From: an uncultured Duncaniella sp.
Lineage (GTDB): Bacteria; Bacteroidota; Bacteroidia; Bacteroidales; Muribaculaceae
Length of the DNA: 64,000 bases
Assembly: GCA_910576785.1 (NCBI GenBank)
Contig: CAJTJG010000010.1
Location: forward strand, 1 to 64,000
Reading direction: 5' to 3'
Shown here in pieces: positions 25,891 through 35,800 of this stretch. Made by a program: the position numbers and the translations under genes. Numbering within the stretch: position 1 is the stretch's first letter; every line of letters starts with the position of its first letter. A model generated the notes under the pieces. The model saw only the letters and a program-made list of their open reading frames with translations. It was not told the origin of the DNA and made no database searches.

Positions 25891-27489
25891 TTATTGCTTG
25901 AATTGCAGATGGGTGATGGTGCAGATGGATTTGCCTTCGGTGGGTGAGGTGAACACGAGGTAGAGTGGATGCTTGCCTGTGAGGGTGTCGGTGCCGCTGA
26001 GGGTGCAGCCGGCTTTGGTGCTTGCCTTGGGCATATCCTTGGTGAGTCTGATCTGACCGATGGACTTGGGGTTTCCTTTCCAAGGGGCGGAGGTGTACAC
26101 ATCTATCACGCCGTCAATACCCTCGGGGATGAGGTCGAGCACGAGGCTGACGGGCTTGGTGCGGTCAAGAAGGTCAAAGTTGTAGTACTTGTAGCCGAGT
26201 ATTGAGCCGGAGGTGTTGTTGACCACCGGATTCATGTTTATGGCATCGTTGTAGGGATCGGCTATGGCGTGATCGGCCACATAGGTGGGCTGGAAGTATG
26301 AACCGGAGTAGTGCATGCCGGGATAGGCCTGATAGGCCGGTGTGGGGCCGGTGTAATGGGAGGCTATGGCTGCCGGATAGCGTTGCAGCGGGTTGAGTCC
26401 GGAGGTCTCGAAGCCCTCGGAGGTGTATTCGCCCTCTGTGATTGTCACTTTGCCGCCGGGGCCGGGCTCCACACTTACTTCAATAGGAGCGACCATGGCC
26501 TGACGTGAGAACTCATCGGTGCCGCTCTGACGGTGGTAGAACACCCACCATTTGCCGTTGATCTCGCATATGCTGCCATGGGTGTTGCCCGTTGGTGTGG
26601 CTGTGGGTATCACCTTGCCGTCGGCGTCAGTGTCGCGTCCGCGACCGTCGATGATGGTGCCTCCGTAGGTGAACGGGCCGAGAGGGTTATCACTGTAGGC
26701 GTAGGCGAGGGTGTAGTTGGACTGCGGCAGACCGAAGTCGCCGTCGGCTGTCCAGCGGCTGTAGATGAGCACATATTTACCGTCGATCTTGCGCATGGAG
26801 GATGCCTCGAAGAAACGGTATGTCTTGTCCTGATCCTTGCTTGGTATGAGATCGGTTATAACTTCGGTGCCGGGCTTGAGTGTGGCCATGGTGGTGGGAT
26901 CGAGTTCGCCGGCATATGAATTGCAGAAGCCCCAGTAGCCGTAGACGCGTCCGTCGTCATCCACAAACACCGCGGGATCGAATTGCAGTACGCCATCGGT
27001 GAGGCGTGGGTCGGTCTTGCTCCAGTTGATGACTGTGAAAGGACCGTCGGGACGGTCGGAACGTGCGGCCATGCCATTGCGTCCGCCGGCCTGGTTGTTG
27101 GGGTAGAGATAATACTCCTTCTTGCCCGACGGGAGGGTGACTTCGGCTACATCGGGGGCAAAGAGCACATCGGGTCTGCCGTCGTCGTTGAGGGGCTTGC
27201 CGTCAGGACCGTTTACAGACTCGAATATCACGCCGTCGTAGCGCCAGTTGTCAAGCGAGTCGGTGGAGGCTGACCACACCACAAGGTCGGTGCCGCAGTA
27301 CTGCGTGCGGAGCATGTCGTGCGATCCGTAGAGGTATACGCGTTTCTTGCCGGGGTTGTCCGGATCGTCAAACACGTAGGGCTCACCATCGGGTATGTGC
27401 TCCCAGAGCGGAAGGATGGGGTTGGCGGCTGCTGCGCCGAGGGCTGCCATGGATGCGACAGCGAGGGAGAAGAGTCGGGCTGTTCTCAT
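25891..27489 (-). CDS. Secreted glycoside hydrolase family 43-type enzyme
   Basis: A 532-residue exported five-bladed beta-propeller glycosidase of the GH43 type, probably acting on arabinose- or xylose-containing plant glycans. The signal peptide is residues 1-21. Family landmarks are an Asp-rich start (GEPYVFDDPDNPGKKRVYLY), the pKa-modulating Asp in QFDPAVFVDDDGRVYGYWG, and the likely acid Glu in FEASSMRKIDGKYV. A C-terminal beta domain (about residues 395-532) resembles a carbohydrate-binding module. I start it at 27489 because that Met opens the signal peptide; an upstream ATG would add 24 residues. No SusC/SusD pair is nearby, so it is not within an obvious polysaccharide utilisation locus. 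Confidence 0.85.
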   Translation of the reverse strand: MRTARLFSLAVASMAALGAAAANPILPLWEHIPDGEPYVFDDPDNPGKKRVYLYGSHDMLRTQYCGTDLVVWSASTDSLDNWRYDGVIFESVNGPDGKPLNDDGRPDVLFAPDVAEVTLPSGKKEYYLYPNNQAGGRNGMAARSDRPDGPFTVINWSKTDPRLTDGVLQFDPAVFVDDDGRVYGYWGFCNSYAGELDPTTMATLKPGTEVITDLIPSKDQDKTYRFFEASSMRKIDGKYVLIYSRWTADGDFGLPQSNYTLAYAYSDNPLGPFTYGGTIIDGRGRDTDADGKVIPTATPTGNTHGSICEINGKWWVFYHRQSGTDEFSRQAMVAPIEVSVEPGPGGKVTITEGEYTSEGFETSGLNPLQRYPAAIASHYTGPTPAYQAYPGMHYSGSYFQPTYVADHAIADPYNDAINMNPVVNNTSGSILGYKYYNFDLLDRTKPVSLVLDLIPEGIDGVIDVYTSAPWKGNPKSIGQIRLTKDMPKASTKAGCTLSGTDTLTGKHPLYLVFTSPTEGKSICTITHLQFKQ

Positions 27490-27541
27490 AGATGAATAAA
27501 GGTATGTATATGATGGTGTGATGAATGGGTATCGGTCCGTA

Positions 27542-28015
27542 TTACTTGACGGAGATACCAATGTGTTCTATGCCGCGGAGAGTGTCGAGGCGCATGATAT
27601 GGCGCACTATTACGGGACGGCGCAGATCTATATCGGCACCGGGTGACAGCTCCACCTCGCGCTGATAGCCGGATCCGAAGCCGGATCCGAGCCAGCGTCC
27701 GTAGATGTCGGAGAGGCGTATGTTGACCGTGTCGCGGTAGCGCAGACGGTCGCTTTCGTAGGTGACTTCAAGCCATACGTTGGAGTAGGCATAGTCATTG
27801 GCGTGTGTGAGGCCCAGAAGGAGCGGACGGTGGACGAGCGAATCATTGTAGCGAAGAGTCGTGTCCAACGGCCACAGACGGATGGAGTCGCCATAGGCCC
27901 ATCCTGAGGCCGGGAGCTCGGTCCAGCTGCTGTAATCCCTCTCGCCGCGCGTGCACGAGGCCACGCACGGTAGGAGGGTGATGATCAAGAGTATGTATAT
28001 GATCGTATTACGCAT
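27542..28015 (-). CDS. gldH: Gliding-motility-type lipoprotein GldH
   Basis: A 157-residue lipoprotein (signal residues about 1-20, lipobox VASC) with the GldH pattern of beta-rich sequence (WAYGDSIRLWPLDTTLRYND, DIYGRWLGSG). GldH is required for gliding in Flavobacterium and is found with T9SS genes in non-gliding Bacteroidales, where its role is less clear. It begins inside the last codons of ricT (8-bp overlap), so the two are translated together. A longer frame reading back to 28462 is only ricT read in another frame. Confidence 0.85.
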   Translation of the reverse strand: MRNTIIYILLIITLLPCVASCTRGERDYSSWTELPASGWAYGDSIRLWPLDTTLRYNDSLVHRPLLLGLTHANDYAYSNVWLEVTYESDRLRYRDTVNIRLSDIYGRWLGSGFGSGYQREVELSPGADIDLRRPVIVRHIMRLDTLRGIEHIGISVK

Positions 28016-29384
28016 CTTTTGACTGATCGGGAGAAGGCATGCGGAATGCTTTCGGCTCACGGTTGCCGCGCTGCTGAGCGGGAGCGGCCTGCGGCTGCTG
28101 AGCATCTTTCGGTTTTGACTGCTGTGCATCCTTCGGCTTGGGCTGCTGAGGTTTACGGTCGCCACCCTTGTTCGGGCGATCGCCTTTCGGCTTCTGGTTC
28201 TCCCCGCCCTTGGGCTGACGCTGCTCGCCGGCAGGTTTCTGTGGACGGTCCTGATTCTTGGGCTTCTGTCCTTTCGGCTTGTTCTCGTCAGTGCGGGCCG
28301 GCTTGGCTGCATAGGGCTGCTGTGCCGGGGACTTCTTCTTCTTTTTCTTCTTTTTGGCGCGGTCGAAGCGGGTGAGATCATCCTGCGAGGCAAGGTCGAT
28401 GGGTTTCGGCTTGGCCTTGGTGTTCTCCTGACCCTCGCGCTCGAGTTTGAGCGGCTTCTCACCCCGGCGGTTCATCTCGATGATCTCGAAGGCGCGGGCT
28501 GCATCGATAGTCACCAGATTGGCGGCCATGGATTTGTCGGTGGAGTAAGTGATCTCCTTCTTGAAGATGTCGGTCTTGAAGTGGAAGTAGGTGTTGTCGG
28601 CCGTCTCGAGGCGCACGGACTTCTCGGGGAGCTGACGTGAGCTCTCCACATATGTGTCCACCTCGAAGTTGAGGCAGCATTTGAGTTTGGCACACTGTCC
28701 GGCGAGTTTCTGCGGGTTGAGCGAGATGTCCTGATAGCGTGCGGCGGATGTGCCGACCGATACGAAATTGGTCATCCAGCTCGCGCAGCACAGCGGGCGT
28801 CCGCACGAACCGATACCGCCTATGCGTCCGGCTTCCTGACGGGCACCTATCTGCTTCATCTCGATGCGTACCTTGAATGTCTCGGCGAGCACTTTGATGA
28901 GCTGACGGAAGTCCACGCGTTCGTCAGCAATATAGTAGAATATGGCTTTGTTGCCATCTCCCTGATACTCCACATCGCCGATCTTCATGTTGAGATGCAG
29001 CGATTCGGCTATCTTGCGTGCGCGGATCATTGTATCGTTCTCACGTGCGCGTGCCTCCTCGTACTTCTCGATGTCGGCGGGTTTGGCCATGCGGAACACA
29101 CGGCGTATCTCCGACTCGTTTCTCACACCCGCGCGTTTCATCTGCAGGGCCACGAGGCGTCCGGTGAGCGTGACTGTGCCTATGTCGTGGCCGGGAGTGG
29201 CCTCGACAGCTACCATGTCGCCCGGTTTGAGAGGTAGGTTGATGGAGTTGCGGTAGTAGCCCTTGCGGGTGTTCTTGAACTGCACCTCCACGATGTCCCA
29301 ACCGTCGTCGGCACCGGGGATGTCGTTGAGCCAATTGCAGCAGTGGAGCTTGCCGCGTGGGCAGTCTCTCTTCTTGTCTTCCAT
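28008..29384 (-). CDS. ricT: PSP1-domain protein RicT (YaaT) with long basic tail
   Basis: A 458-residue cytoplasmic protein. Residues about 1-300 are the PSP1/YaaT domain, with Cys-rich contexts CPRGKLHCCNW, SCGRPLCCASW and CAKLKCCLNF that fit the Fe-S cluster ligands of the RicA-RicF-RicT (Y-complex) proteins of Bacillus, which direct RNase Y. From about residue 320 the protein is a low-complexity, Lys/Pro/Gln-rich tail with a Lys run and repeated PKDAQQ units, perhaps RNA-binding. It starts 9 bp after the rny stop, so an RNase Y gene and its specificity factor share a transcript here. Confidence 0.85.
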   Translation of the reverse strand: MEDKKRDCPRGKLHCCNWLNDIPGADDGWDIVEVQFKNTRKGYYRNSINLPLKPGDMVAVEATPGHDIGTVTLTGRLVALQMKRAGVRNESEIRRVFRMAKPADIEKYEEARARENDTMIRARKIAESLHLNMKIGDVEYQGDGNKAIFYYIADERVDFRQLIKVLAETFKVRIEMKQIGARQEAGRIGGIGSCGRPLCCASWMTNFVSVGTSAARYQDISLNPQKLAGQCAKLKCCLNFEVDTYVESSRQLPEKSVRLETADNTYFHFKTDIFKKEITYSTDKSMAANLVTIDAARAFEIIEMNRRGEKPLKLEREGQENTKAKPKPIDLASQDDLTRFDRAKKKKKKKKSPAQQPYAAKPARTDENKPKGQKPKNQDRPQKPAGEQRQPKGGENQKPKGDRPNKGGDRKPQQPKPKDAQQSKPKDAQQPQAAPAQQRGNREPKAFRMPSPDQSKDA

Positions 29385-29393
29385 CTTACTTGC

Positions 29394-30935
29394 TTACTTG
29401 GCGAAGCTTACGGAGCGTGTCTCGCGGATGACGGTGATCTTGACCTGTCCGGGGTAGGTCATCTCGTCCTGGATGCGGCGTGCTATCTCGCCGGAGAGCT
29501 TTTCGGTCTCCACATCATCGATCTTGTCGGCACCGACAATAACGCGGAGCTCGCGGCCGGCCTGGATGGCGTAGGTCTTTATGACGCCGGGGTAGCTCAG
29601 GGCGAGCTGCTCGAGGTCGTTGAGGCGCTTGATGTAGGCCTCGACAATCTCACGGCGTGCGCCGGGGCGTGCGCCTGAGATGGCGTCGCACACCTGTACG
29701 ATCGGGGCCAGGAGCGAAGTCTGCTCTATCTCGTCGTGGTGGGCGCCGATGGCATTGCATATCTCGGGTTTCTCCTTGTACTTCTCGGCAAGTTTCATGC
29801 CAAGGAGTGCGTGGGGGAGTTCGGGCTCCTCGTCGGGCACCTTGCCTATGTCGTGTAGCAGACCTGCGCGGCGTGCCTTCTTGGGATTGAGGCCAAGCTC
29901 GGAGGCCATGATGGCACAGAGATTGGCTGTCTCGCGGGAGTGCTGTAGGAGGTTCTGTCCGTAGGAGGAGCGGTACTTCATCTTGCCCACGAGGCGGATG
30001 AGGTCGGGGTGCAGGCCGTGGATACCGAGGTCGATGGCCGTGCGCTTGCCGGTCTCGACGATCTCCTCCTCGATCTGCTTGCGCACTTTGGATACAACCT
30101 CCTCGATGCGTGCGGGGTGGATGCGTCCGTCGGCCACGAGCTGATGGAGGGCCAGACGGGCTATCTCGCGGCGCACGGGATCGAAGCCGGAGAGGACTAT
30201 GGCCTCGGGGGTGTCGTCGACGATGATCTCTATGCCTGTGGCAGCCTCGAGAGCGCGGATGTTGCGGCCCTCGCGGCCGATGATGCGGCCTTTTATCTCG
30301 TCGCTGTCAATGTGGAATACTGTGACGGAGTTCTCGATGGCAGTCTCGGTGGCCAGACGCTGTATGCTCTGCACCACGATGCGCTTGGCTTCTTTGTTGG
30401 CCGTCATCTTGGCCTCGTCCATGATGTCATGGATGTATGCTGCGGCTGCGCTCTTGGCTTCGTCCTTGAGGCTCTCCACGAGTTTCTCCTTGGCTTCCTC
30501 GCTTGAGAGTCCGGATATGTGCTCGAGGGTCTCCTGGGCTGTGCGGCGCATGCGGTCGAGCTCTTCGGCGCGCTGGTCGAGGGCGGCAGACTGGTTTTCG
30601 AGCTCGCGGCGCGACTGCTCGATCTCGTTGCGGGCTTTGTTGTTCTCGCTCTGCTGCTGGTTGAGCTGGTTCTGGCGCTGTTTGATCTTCGACTCCTCGT
30701 TCTGCACGCGCTGCAGGCGCTGGTTGGCAGTCTTCTCAGCCTCGCTCTTTATGCGCAGTTCCTGCTCGCGGGCTTCGAGGAGTTTGTCTTTCATTATCAC
30801 TTCGGCCTCCCTCTGGGCGTCCTCTACTATTGTTTTAGCTCTCGAGCGACCGGTGGCGCGCTGCACGGCGGCGAAGATGCCTATACCGAGAGCGGCTCCT
30901 ATGAGAGCGATTGCTATGTAAAGTAGTATTATCAT
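29394..30935 (-). CDS. rny: Ribonuclease Y
   Basis: Membrane-anchored endoribonuclease of 513 residues that starts mRNA decay. An N-terminal helix (about 1-21) is followed by a long coiled coil (about 25-200), a KH domain (IKGRIIGREGRNIRALEAAT) and the HD domain with HDIGK (GLLHDIGKVPDEE) and later HHDEIE. All catalytic HD elements are present and length is normal. It is the promoter-proximal gene of rny-ricT-gldH; zapA and a possible small RNA lie upstream on the same strand. Confidence 0.97.
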   Translation of the reverse strand: MIILLYIAIALIGAALGIGIFAAVQRATGRSRAKTIVEDAQREAEVIMKDKLLEAREQELRIKSEAEKTANQRLQRVQNEESKIKQRQNQLNQQQSENNKARNEIEQSRRELENQSAALDQRAEELDRMRRTAQETLEHISGLSSEEAKEKLVESLKDEAKSAAAAYIHDIMDEAKMTANKEAKRIVVQSIQRLATETAIENSVTVFHIDSDEIKGRIIGREGRNIRALEAATGIEIIVDDTPEAIVLSGFDPVRREIARLALHQLVADGRIHPARIEEVVSKVRKQIEEEIVETGKRTAIDLGIHGLHPDLIRLVGKMKYRSSYGQNLLQHSRETANLCAIMASELGLNPKKARRAGLLHDIGKVPDEEPELPHALLGMKLAEKYKEKPEICNAIGAHHDEIEQTSLLAPIVQVCDAISGARPGARREIVEAYIKRLNDLEQLALSYPGVIKTYAIQAGRELRVIVGADKIDDVETEKLSGEIARRIQDEMTYPGQVKITVIRETRSVSFAK

Positions 30936-31001
30936 AGGTCTTTGACAGTTATTGTATTAGGGTTATTTGCTTATGGGTTGAAATGTTTGTTGACAAGAAA
31001 T

Positions 31002-31137
31002 AAAAAAACACGTTGCGGTGCGTATCGGCTTCCTGCCCTATGGAGGGGGTGCGGAAGGTAGTCGCGGCCGTAGCGTGCGTGTCTATCGTCAAGCCTGCGG
31101 AAATAGCGTGAGCTGTGTCAGCAGGAGGGGGGAGTGT
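31002..31137 (-). ncRNA. Possible structured small RNA (6S-like) between zapA and rny
   Basis: The 203-bp gap 30936-31138 holds no plausible gene. On the minus strand a long imperfect hairpin joins 31068-31077 (CACGCTACGG) with 31009-31018 (CCGCAACGTG), 8 of 10 pairs, with an inner CTTCC/GGAAG stem and a CCC/GGG tip, and ends in a run of seven T (31002-31008). This looks like a terminated structured RNA. In other bacteria ssrS, the 6S RNA gene, lies next to zapA, so 6S RNA is the leading guess. It may instead be just the zapA terminator. Confidence 0.4.
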
Positions 31138-31138
31138 G

Positions 31139-31486
31139 TCAGTCTTCATCGGTAGAGCCGTCCGTTATGTGTGGATGGACGGCCTGGGTGATGTCCTGCA
31201 ACAGGAGACTGTCCAACTCTTTTTCGAGTCCCTGTAGCATAGCGTCGAGTTTTTGTGATGCCTCGAGGTTGCTGTAATATAGCTGGGCGAACCTGAAAGT
31301 CACCATTGCGAGAACTTCGGCGGATGATTTCTCGCGAAACTCATCCATAGCCGACCATTTTTCCCAAAGGCTGTTAATGTTGGCCTCAGCGCGGCGCACC
31401 ACTTCTTCCTCCCTCTGGGGAATGCGCAGCGGTATGCGCGGCAGGTCGGCGATACGGATTGTTATGTTGAGTTGTCTATCGGTCAT
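31139..31486 (-). CDS. zapA: Cell division protein ZapA
   Basis: A 115-residue ZapA, a cytoplasmic FtsZ-ring bundling protein. The N-terminal part (LNITIRIADLPRIPLRI) is the conserved beta-rich FtsZ-binding head and the rest is a long helix that dimerises. The start at 31486 shares one base with the stop of the upstream coiled-coil gene. An upstream Met eight codons earlier exists but fits ZapA length less well. Confidence 0.88.
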   Translation of the reverse strand: MTDRQLNITIRIADLPRIPLRIPQREEEVVRRAEANINSLWEKWSAMDEFREKSSAEVLAMVTFRFAQLYYSNLEASQKLDAMLQGLEKELDSLLLQDITQAVHPHITDGSTDED

Positions 31487-31779
31487 TAAACGCTTAACTG
31501 AGCGATGCACTTGTCGATATCGCGCACTAAAGAGGAAATGAACTGCCGAGCCTGCTCCACATCCTTATGATCGGGCGAAAGCACCGAGGCCACCTTGAGC
31601 CGCTCTATCTCGCGGTCGCGGTCGCGCACTTGCCTGAGCAGCTTCTCATTGGCTTCTTCAAGGTCGGCAATGCGGGCTTCGGCAGCCCGGCAAGCCTCGC
31701 TCAGGGCTTTGTTTCGCTCACTGAGCAGTGCGGCCTTTGATTTGATCTTGTCGATGCGTTGCTGGAGGCTAACGGCCAT
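31486..31779 (-). CDS. Small coiled-coil protein upstream of zapA (ZapB-like)
   Basis: A 97-residue all-helical protein with heptad patterns over residues about 5-65 (AALLSERNKALSEACRAAEA). Its position directly before zapA, with stop and start sharing one base, suggests it works with ZapA at the division ring in a ZapB-like way; that is inference, as coiled coils carry little family signal. A -7 box TAACTTTG lies on the minus strand at 31798-31805. Confidence 0.7.
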   Translation of the reverse strand: MAVSLQQRIDKIKSKAALLSERNKALSEACRAAEARIADLEEANEKLLRQVRDRDREIERLKVASVLSPDHKDVEQARQFISSLVRDIDKCIAQLSV

Positions 31780-31875
31780 TCTCTTTCCAAATTTTCACAA
31801 AGTTAGTAAAAACATTTCTCCCGAGCTTAAAATCCGGATGGATTTTTTACATAAGAATAGAGAAATTAACATTTA

Positions 31876-32847
31876 TTATCCTACCGGTGTGAATGACGGA
31901 GCGGTGAGATGAGATCCACGCAGGAAGTCGGCGGTGGACATTCGCTTCTTGCCGGGCATCTGTATGCTAAGGATGCGGAGAGGGCATGTCGAGGTGCCCG
32001 CCCACATGCCGGCCCCGTCAACAACGATCTCTCCGGGTTTCATCGGTGCGTGCTCAGGGTCGGGCGCGGTCTCGAATATCTTTATCTGGCCGAGTTCGGT
32101 ATGGCCGTCATAAATGGGGCACCATGCGCCGGGGTAGGGTGAGAGTCCGCGCACGAGGTTGTGTATGCGTTCGGCCGGTTCGGTCCAGTGTATCTCGCAG
32201 TCCTCTTTGAATATCTTGGGGGCTGGGGTGGGAGTCTCGCTGCCGGCCAGCTCTGACTGGGGGGTGGTGTGGAGAGTGCCGTTGACTATGGCCTCGAGTG
32301 TGCGCAGGGTGAGTCCGGCGCCGAGGTGCATGAGGCGGTCGTGGACATCTCCCACGTTGTCCTCCGGACGGATCTCCACGCGTTCGCGGTCAATGATGTC
32401 ACCGGTGTCTATCTCGTGTTTGAGGAAGAAGGTTGTCACGCCGGTCTCGGTGTCGCCGTTCATGACCGCGCGGTTGATCGGGGCGGCTCCGCGATAGCGC
32501 GGCAGGAGCGAGGCGTGGAGGTTGAATGTGCCCAGGCGCGGCATGCTCCATACTATCTCGGGGAGCATTCGGAATGCTATGACTATAAACAGGTCGGCTT
32601 CGAGCGCACGGAGTTCGCTGACGAATTCCTCATCCTTGAGGCGCACGGGCTGCATCACTTTTATGCCGCGCGATAAGGCGAACTCCTTGACGGGCGACTG
32701 GTACATCCTGTGTCCTCGGCCGGCGGGCTTGTCGGGCATGGTGACACAGCCTACCACATTGTAGCCGGCATCGGTTATGGCACGGAAACTTTCGACTGCG
32801 AACTCGGGAGTGCCGAGGAAAACTATGCGGAGATCTTCTTTTTTCAT
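31876..32847 (-). CDS. fmt: Methionyl-tRNA formyltransferase
   Basis: Fmt (323 residues) formylates initiator Met-tRNA using 10-formyl-tetrahydrofolate. The start IVFLGTPEFAVESFRAI is the Rossmann-like opening, and the catalytic signature with Asn-His-Asp-type residues is in GTFNLHASLLPRYRGAAPIN near residues 105-125. A C-terminal OB-like domain completes the protein. Length is normal. Its start overlaps the porU stop by 4 bp, so it is co-translated with porU. Confidence 0.96.
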   Translation of the reverse strand: MKKEDLRIVFLGTPEFAVESFRAITDAGYNVVGCVTMPDKPAGRGHRMYQSPVKEFALSRGIKVMQPVRLKDEEFVSELRALEADLFIVIAFRMLPEIVWSMPRLGTFNLHASLLPRYRGAAPINRAVMNGDTETGVTTFFLKHEIDTGDIIDRERVEIRPEDNVGDVHDRLMHLGAGLTLRTLEAIVNGTLHTTPQSELAGSETPTPAPKIFKEDCEIHWTEPAERIHNLVRGLSPYPGAWCPIYDGHTELGQIKIFETAPDPEHAPMKPGEIVVDGAGMWAGTSTCPLRILSIQMPGKKRMSTADFLRGSHLTAPSFTPVG

Positions 32848-35800
32848 TGTTTTACGATTGTGAACTTAACCTCGTCGGTGTGGGTGTGGAGTCCGGATGG
32901 AGTGTCGAGCAGGGCGGATGCGCGATAAGTGCCGTCGGGGAGGAGTTCGCCGCGGTTGTCGCGCAGATCCCACTCGTAGGGGAAGCTTATGCCATTGGCA
33001 GTGGCAACGGTGTTGCCGGTGAGGTCGCGTATGATCAATCTGCCTGTCGGTCGCTCATCCATGGTATGCTCCAGTCCGAATGTGACGTATTCGCTGCAGA
33101 TGTCGTTGTCGACCGTCATGGTGCCGTTGGCGGTATTGTCGCTGACGGTGTATTCGTATTGCTTCACGGCCTGATTGCCGGCCATGTCGGATACTTTGAC
33201 CGTGAGGATGTGGTGGCCGGGGCTTCCGGCTTCGAATACGGTGGTGAGAAGTGTTATCGTCTCGGGAGAGATGGGGCGGAAGGCTGCCGGAAGTCCGTCT
33301 ACAGCCTCGCCGTCGCGCAGTATCACCGGATGTCCGCCTATGGCACCCTGGATGAGTCCTGCTCCACTGCCCTCGTCGGTGACGGTAATTTCAAGGGTGT
33401 TGAATCCGCGGGGAATGACGGGTGTGGCCTCCGCCCCGTTGATGGATATAGTGACGACGGGGGCGGAAGTGTCGGCCGCGGAGGTGGATCCGGAGCCGGG
33501 ATTGAAGTCTGTGACGATCTCGCCGGTGGCATTGCTGCGGTTGGCGTCGATGGCACAGAGTGACAGACGTCCCCTTCCGGCGAATGATGTGGATGGCGGA
33601 GTGATAGTGGCCTCCCATCGTCCGGCCTTTACCTCGACGGCTGTGGTGAAGAGCACAGTCTCGTCAAGGACGATGTTCTTGATGTTCTTGGGATCGTAGA
33701 CGGCGAGTGTCTTTTGGGTGACCGGAGCGGAGAGGAATGACATGGTGAGTGTGCCGTCGAAGTCCGCGTTGAAATTGCCGCCCTTGTCGGTGACATATCC
33801 GCTCACTACAGTGGGGTGGAGTGGAGTGAGCGAGAGGGGGCCTGAGAGGGGTGAGCCATCGACGGTCTGTATCTCCACCCGTCCTGTATGGGTCGGGACG
33901 GGTATGGCCGGGTCGCCGACGAGATTGTAGCAAAGGTTGTTGATACACTGCTGCTCTGTGCGCCCGTTGACGGTGGTGAGCGCACGCTTGAATACGTCGC
34001 CGAGACAGTCGCCTGCCGATGCTGTATATAGTCTGGAGGAGAATTCGTTGGCGAGGTTGCCGTTGTAGGTCATGTATACCGAGCGGCAGGCGCCGATCAC
34101 GGCTATCGGGCCTGAGGGCATGCTCAGGAAGTTGAGGCTGAATGATTGGCGGGAGGTGTCGAATGCAGTGGTGGTGCATGAGGACAGCATCATCACCGGC
34201 ATGGATCCGAAGAAGAAGTTGCCGGTGTTGTTGATGCGGATGTCATAATAGTCTATCTGCTCGTGGCTGCCATGGCCGTTGTAGTTGATGTAGTAGGGGC
34301 GCGATGCGAAGAGTTCGGAGAGTCTTTTTTGCTGTTCATCGGAAGTGTCGTTGGAACCGGTTTTCTGGAACAGTGCGTGGTGGGGCTTGCTTATCACCGA
34401 GCCCTCTGCCCGGTTGGTGATGATGTTGGCTACGGATTCGGCGGCCTCGATGTGCTGGTTGGTGTCGCCGAGTCCTCCCCACACAATGGCGTTGGTGTAT
34501 TCGCCTGCCAGATGCGGGTATTCGAGATATGAGATTGTCTTGTCAATGATTTTTTCAAGTTTTTCGCCGGTATATGGTATACGGCCTATGCCTATTGACA
34601 CCGGGGTCTTGTAGCTTTTGGCAAGAGAGGGCTGGGTCTTGTCGATGAACATGCCGAAGTAGGAGTCCGAACAGTAGTCCTTGGAGTTCATGTGGGCCTC
34701 GTTGTAGTCTTCGGTATGGTATGTGGTGAGCAGCTCCGTGTCGTTGTCCTTCAGCGTGACGTGTCTGGTGTCGAAATATGAGTCACCGATGAGGAGGAGG
34801 TATCTCAGGGGGCGGTCCGTGCGTGAGTAGAGCATGCGGGCGAAGCTTCGGATGGCGCTGGGATGGAGCGCGCCTGATGAGAATTGGTCGAATATGTCGG
34901 ACTGTTTTACCACGGCTACCTTGAATCCCTGTACTTTCTCATGGGCATTGGCCAACCTGAGAGCGGGTTCGTAGGCCTCGGCGGTGGTGATGATGAGCAT
35001 GTCCACGCTCTCCATGGCGTGGAGGTCGGTGGCTTTGGGTGCGATGAATCCGGCTGCTTCGGGCTCGGGTACGGCTCCGGAGGGTGTGAACGCCAACACG
35101 CGTGAGTGGCGAGAGGCGGTGAGTCCGGCAAATGTCCCGTCGGTACGGCCGAGTATCATGGGGTCGCGTGGCTCGGTGATATCCACTATCAAGGCGTTGT
35201 CATCGAGCCCGCTGACGTGCACGGGCTGTGTCGCGGAGATGCCGTAGAAGTCCATGATCATCGGCACGCCGGTATATACGTTGGACTTCTTGAAACGTAG
35301 CGAGGCGTAGTCGAGGGCCAGATTGGAGAAGCGGCCGGAATTGTCGGAGAAAGTCACGGTCACATTTCCGGCGTCACGGCCTTTAGGCGAGAGTATGGCT
35401 TTCTGCATGTCCGACCTGCGGTATAGCCAGTTGCTGAGCGAGGCATTGCGCAGCGGAGTGTATGATGTGGATACTACGGAGGCGTCGCCGGTCACATTGA
35501 CTTCCGGCGAGAGAGCGGTGGACTCCGAGTGCTTGCCTATGAAGTAGAATGAGAGTGTGGCATCGGACTCTATGCCGCTGATGTTGAAGTCGACGGTAAG
35601 GTGGCTGTCCGCAAAGTTGCGCGAGAAGAAGAAGACTCCGGCGTGGTCTGCCACGGTCTCCTCGATGCGCTTGATGGTTAGGGATTCGTGGGTCTCAACA
35701 GCCTGTAGGGTGGTGGACGGAGTGGTCGATCTCGAAGCCATGTCGGGCGATGGATCGGAGGAGGATTCACCTATAAAATAATAGGATCCCGAGGAGTAAT

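Noticed and set aside
28008..28430. Tandem repeat in the ricT tail as a possible repeat array or CRISPR
   Set aside because: The repetition is low-complexity coding sequence in frame with ricT; units are short and irregular, without spacers.
27542..28462. Long frame extending gldH upstream
   Set aside because: The upstream part is the ricT low-complexity tail read in another frame; the real gldH start is the lipoprotein Met at 28015.
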